The position numbers and the translations under genes are program-made. Under the pieces are notes generated by a model, which saw nothing but the letters and a program-made list of their open reading frames with translations, searched no databases and was not told the origin of the DNA. From Pristionchus mayeri (Eukaryota; Nematoda; Chromadorea; Rhabditida; Neodiplogasteridae), in the NCBI GenBank assembly GCA_036245805.1, contig BTRK01000002.1, positions 20,825,067 through 20,889,066 on the forward strand: DNA of 64,000 bases, given 5' to 3'. Positions 60,188-64,000 of the stretch are shown one piece after another; the stretch's first letter is position 1; each line of letters opens with the position of its first letter.

Positions 60188-61566
60188 TCACATTCTCTCC
60201 ATGGTTCGATTTGCAAGGTTTCTCAGGTTGCCGTAGACTTTTGATGGCGGGGATCCAAGAATGAGTGAGCAGATTGCATGGCGAGCGACTCGCATGTTCT
60301 GGTAGGAGCCGAGAAGATGAATCTTAGTATCGGCGATAACGATACGGCACTTGCAAGTGTTCTCCACGATCAGCTTCGTACGCCCGTCCTTGCCTGATAA
60401 CAGACCATTTTATACCAGTAATCGAGAATTTTCATCTGCTCATCGAGAATTTTTCGCCGCCGCAGGTTCGATTCCCCGCTCTGCCAGTATTTTTTGCAAC
60501 TTTTAACATGGTATATTAACAGTATACTGTTTAAAATGTTTTTTCTATAAGTAATTTCGTTCTCCCGTCCTTGCCTGAATGGTCATCCTTATCCTTCTCC
60601 TTCTCCTTCTCCCCCCTTCCCCCTCTCCTCCTCCTCACTCACCGGCGATTCTTCCGATGGCTCTTCCCACATGCTCTCCCTTCAGAGAGAACTTCACATC
60701 GGCCACTTCGAATGATTCGAGGAAGAGATGGTCGAGACGGACGAGGGCCAGTGCATCATCCACCTCCAATCATTCCCTCTCCCCTCCCTCCCCCTCTCCC
60801 TCTCCCCTCCCTCCCCTACAGTACCTCAAATCCGAGTACGATGGCCTTGACGAAGTCAGCTCCCTTCTGTAGTTTCGTCGTGTCACTTTCTCCTCGGGGC
60901 AGGCGCAATTCGACATTGCGTGCCTTCATATTGTACCTGCAGGGATGGAATCTCCCTCTTCCATCCATTCTCTTCCTCTCTCTAATTGCCTATATTCATC
61001 TCCTCCCTAGGTATCTCCTCTTCAACCTGGCCGGCTCACTACTATTCATCTCCCCGTTCTCTTCTCCTTCACAAACTCGTTGCATATCTTCTTCACTCCT
61101 TATCAATTTCCCCACTTTTTTGGTACGCCCGCAACTCTTTCAACGCTCGAGACACTTTTCAGTGATAATGGGGGAAGGAGAAGGGAGAGGGGGAGAGAGG
61201 AAGGGACTCACTCCCTCCACTACCGTAACCTAAGTGCCAACCTGATCTGCAGTCCGAGTTGTTTGACACACGGAGTGAATATCTGCACCCATTTCTCCTT
61301 GAGAGGGGCGTATCGATGGGGAGGCACAGGAATCTGCAGAGAGACTCATCCAACCACCCCCCCCCCTTCCAATACAGTACCTTTCTCTTCTCTCCCTTCT
61401 CACTCTCGGGCTTGCCTCCCTTCTCCTTCTTCCTTCCTCCCTTCTCTCCCTCCTCCATCTCCACGTCCTCTCCATCCTTGCCCTCCTTTCCACGCTTACG
61501 CTTACGATTCACCTGAAAGATCACTAATTAATTCCAGCTCTTTCAATCACTCCATAATACCTTCAT
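60188..61566 (-). CDS. pno-1: PNO1 (Dim2/Rrp20), 40S ribosome assembly KH protein
   Basis: Six exons on the minus strand: 61566-61561 (Met-Lys), 61512-61381, 61333-61242, 60936-60825, 60763-60643 and 60393-60188 (stop 60188-60190), all in phase. PNO1 binds pre-rRNA near the 18S 3' end and guides Nob1 cleavage in late 40S maturation. Seen are a Lys/Glu/Gly-rich N-terminus, [40 protein letters not shown], a first KH-like part ([19 protein letters not shown], then [20 protein letters not shown]) and a second ([40 protein letters not shown]). It ends [20 protein letters not shown], then MERM. The last exon uses the inner of two duplicated acceptors created by an insertion (see 60375-60578). The two-codon first exon is the weakest part. 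Confidence 0.92.
60375..60578. mobile_element. 181-bp SINE-like insertion at a pno-1 acceptor
   Basis: Direct repeats of 23 bp with two mismatches (60375-60397 and 60556-60578, sharing cccgtccttgcctga) flank about 158 bp. Inside is a tRNA T-arm/acceptor-like string (gcaggttcgattccccgctc, about 60462), as in tRNA-derived SINEs. On the gene's strand both repeats read tcag|GCAAGGACGGG, that is the 3' splice site and exon start. Only the inner copy (60393) gives the intact protein; splicing at 60574 meets a stop. Confidence 0.75.
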
Positions 61567-64000
61567 CCCTCCCCCTTGTCTCTTCCCCTCTAACGGTCTT
61601 CCATAAAAACGCGTGGCTCCCGGATGGACCCCATTTCAAAGGGGAAGAGAAGATTCAAGGGTACAAGGGGCAGAAAGAAAAAAGAGACAGAAGAGGAACG
61701 AGGAACGATTCGAAACTAGAGAACGGAAGAGAGAGCGAAGAGTTGCTGCAAAAAGAGAGGAAGAGGAAACTAGAAGATCCCTTGTTCTAGTTCATCCTAG
61801 TGAGGAGCCAACAGAAAGGGAGAGGTCATTCACAGGTAATCTGTTGCATTCTTATCCATTCACTCCTCCATCCATCCATTTTGACCGTTTGGTGATAAGG
61901 GAATGGATACAGACTGAGAAGTACTTCCTTCCCTCTCGATATCCATGATGAAATGGAGGGATGGATGGACTGATCCATGCTGGACTCCCTTCAACCTTCC
62001 CTCCTCCCGCCATTCATCACCTTCCATTCTCAACGTTGAGACACTGCCTTCAGCTAGAGAACGAGTGAAAACGAGAGAGTGTAGAGAGGGAGAGAAAGAG
62101 AGGGAGATGCAGAGAGAGGAGCACTCTTCCTGTCTGTTCCCTACACTCGCAACTGGAGACATCTTCCGTCCAAAGAACTGCTGCCGAATGGGAAGGAGAG
62201 AGAACAGCGAGACTCCAGGGAAGGATACGAGATCAGATGAGTAGACAGAGAAGAGACAGGGACGAGAGGAGTGCATCAATGCATTCCCTCTCTCCCTCTT
62301 CTGTTTGACTACAAGTACTCGTCGACTGCCCTCCCAGACAGGAGAGGGTGGCGAACTCCCAGGCTGCCCCCCCCCCCCCCTCTCCCTCCCTCCCGACCTC
62401 CCACTCGCACTTCCGGGTGTTCCCCTCTCCGCAACCCAGACAGGCCCACCAAAGACGATGAAACTAATCATTTTTTTAAATTTAAATAATCGAATTAATG
62501 CCTCCCAAGAGTTCATTATGGACAGTTGCAACACTAATTGTAAGAGAGAGTAGTGAGAGACATTGAAGACATTCTGAGATCAAAAGAATGCATAGTTCTG
62601 ACAACTTACATCTTCTAGGTACTCATGAATAATTCACTCTTTACAGGGTGCTTCGTTGTACGCCCTTTAGCTCTATTCGGATCGAGAAAACCCGTTTTTC
62701 TCGGGAGGGGATCAAGACACAAGTGTGTTGTGATCTGTTAACTGACATGTGTTCACTACAGTAATCAGAGTCTTTCGATCTTCTCCTCTTCCATATCTCT
62801 CTCCTCCCGTCTCCCCGTCGCTCGATCAATGTTCTGCCGTGCTCTCTATCTAAACTCTCGGGTCGTTCGCCCTCCTCTCTCTTGCCCTCTACCCTCCTCT
62901 CCCCACACTTTATTGCTTACGGCGCAAAAAGGTCTGTGATGGGTGGAGGAAGGGGAGGAAAGGAGAACGAGCCAAGTGAAAAGGGAGCAAGGGAAGAGAT
63001 ACCACACGGGGGATGCATGTTTCCAACCATCGAGGGAAGCAACGGGATCGAGATGCAGCCAGTTATGAGCCCTTTCTCCTAGGATAATGTACGCCTTCTT
63101 GACTACTGGTGTCAATAAGGAGCCCATTCCCCCCTTGACCGCTTATAATTCCCACAGAGAGCCCATCACTGAGTCAAGGGAAATTCAAGAAGGGAAGATC
63201 GGAGATCATTCCTGCTCTTCCCAAGTCCCCTTTTTTATTCCAGATGCTCCATCACAAGCATTGCGAGGACAGCTGTCCATCATTTCTTGCTACCGTATCC
63301 TTCACCACTCTCCTTGCTTCGTTACAATCTTCAACTGAGTCTTTGTGCTCATTTCAACCTCTACCTAACTGCATAATTATATTAAATCCTGAAATTTTGA
63401 CGGTAGTACCGGGTAATTTATCCATACGTTGAGGTGGGTGACCCCCCTTGCTGGACCTCCCCGCAGCACCCTTAAAATGGCCCACACATGTCTCATCTTC
63501 GATTCCCTCCTCTTCCCCCCATTTGAGCGGCCTTCGGAACGACAAAAAGTACAGCGGGGAGTCAGTCAAGATCAAACACTAGGGAGAGAGGAGATGGGAG
63601 GAAGGGGGAAGATAGGTACTTCTCTCGCTCCATTCAACGGATAAAAAAGGCATCTCATAGTGGGTGCACCACATCAATAAGATACAAAGGAATGTATCCC
63701 TGCTACATTTTCAATTTGATATCTACTAGGCCCCCAGGAATTATAAACATTTCGGAGAACTTTGCCGTACGTAACCATTTATCTATTTTGTTTCAGAAAC
63801 ATGCTCCTTTGTGTTCCTCTGTAAATACCTCCGGACACTGGATCTCTCGTCATGTTTGAGCCGTCCTCGCGAATATCCCGCTTCCTTATCTCAATACACA
63901 TAGCAGCAGTAATTTGCGACGAGCCGTCAGAGATTCCCTCCGTTCAGACGGCTTCCCCCCCCCCTCTCTCTCTCTTTCGCAATTGAGAGCAGCCAGCTCT
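61567..64000. other. 2.4 kb without a supported gene
   Basis: Mixed purine-rich and pyrimidine-rich DNA with poly-C tracts (62366-62378, 63955-63964). The 83-codon frame 63087-63338 begins MYAFLTTGVNKEPIPPLTAY and is uninterrupted, but it has no recognisable motif. The long minus-strand frame 62534-61860 looks compositional. Exons of a gene running off the right edge may be present but cannot be read. Confidence 0.3.

Noticed and set aside
60440..60490. A functional tRNA gene
   Set aside because: Only the T-arm and acceptor 3' strand are tRNA-like; no matching 5' acceptor strand or anticodon arm upstream.
60571..61790. Plus-strand frames of 220 and 236 codons
   Set aside because: Antisense of the pno-1 exons and introns, which are firmly identified on the minus strand.
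61860..62534. 224-codon minus-strand frame
   Set aside because: Low-complexity Gly/Ser/Arg segments, no domain, overlapping plus-strand frames of similar length; not supportable as a gene.
63087..63338. 83-codon open frame
   Set aside because: Ordinary composition but no family, signal peptide or splicing context.

Overview
The window is nuclear DNA of a nematode, most likely a diplogastrid such as Pristionchus; this is inferred from the gene set and style and no search was run. Genes are cut into many small exons (30-200 bp) by introns of about 40-60 bp. Several starts sit directly behind a pyrimidine-AG acceptor, as in SL trans-splicing. Gene content is nematode-typical: a mab-3-like protein with two DM domains, ZYG-11, a receptor guanylyl cyclase, a TBX20/MAB-9-like T-box factor and an MRP-type ABC transporter. 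Introns often carry long C/T or poly-C tracts. A fixed 500-base N gap (17162-17661) breaks the cyclase.

Layout. 1-637: 3' end of a one-pass membrane protein gene (+). 793-1369: a long hairpin and a MITE. 1951-2934 (-): ALYREF-type mRNA export adaptor, divergent from 3568-14743 (+): a complete ABCC/MRP transporter with about 38 exons, two of whose introns carry DNA elements. 15478-19845 (+): receptor guanylyl cyclase. 20249-22109 (-): Got1 Golgi transport protein. 22667-23348 (+): unknown membrane protein. 23763-24609 (+): unknown secreted helical protein. 25066-27714 (-): Sec62. 28226-29065 (-): unknown signal-peptide/TM protein. 30192-32098 (+): synaptotagmin-like protein with degenerate calcium sites. 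32896-34711 (+): GT14 (core-2/I-branching) glycosyltransferase. 35116-36407 (+): F-box-like protein. 38766-42883 (+): ZYG-11. 44641-47705 (-): T-box factor. 48423-48605: WD40-like exon. 49093-55108 and 55895-56912 (+): two related one-pass membrane protein genes in tandem, the first with a TE nest including a dead mariner. 58508-59727 (+): MAB-3-like DM factor. 60188-61566 (-): PNO1 ribosome-biogenesis KH protein.

The genes do not form one pathway. The most interesting signals are structural. Two transposon insertions landed on splice sites and duplicated them (6964-7545 and 60375-60578). There are five GC-AG introns and one intron with no AG acceptor. A TACNGTA heptamer recurs throughout. 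Several conserved exons hold single-base homopolymer indels, which look more like assembly error than gene decay. The mab-3/pno-1 neighbourhood appears conserved with C. elegans.
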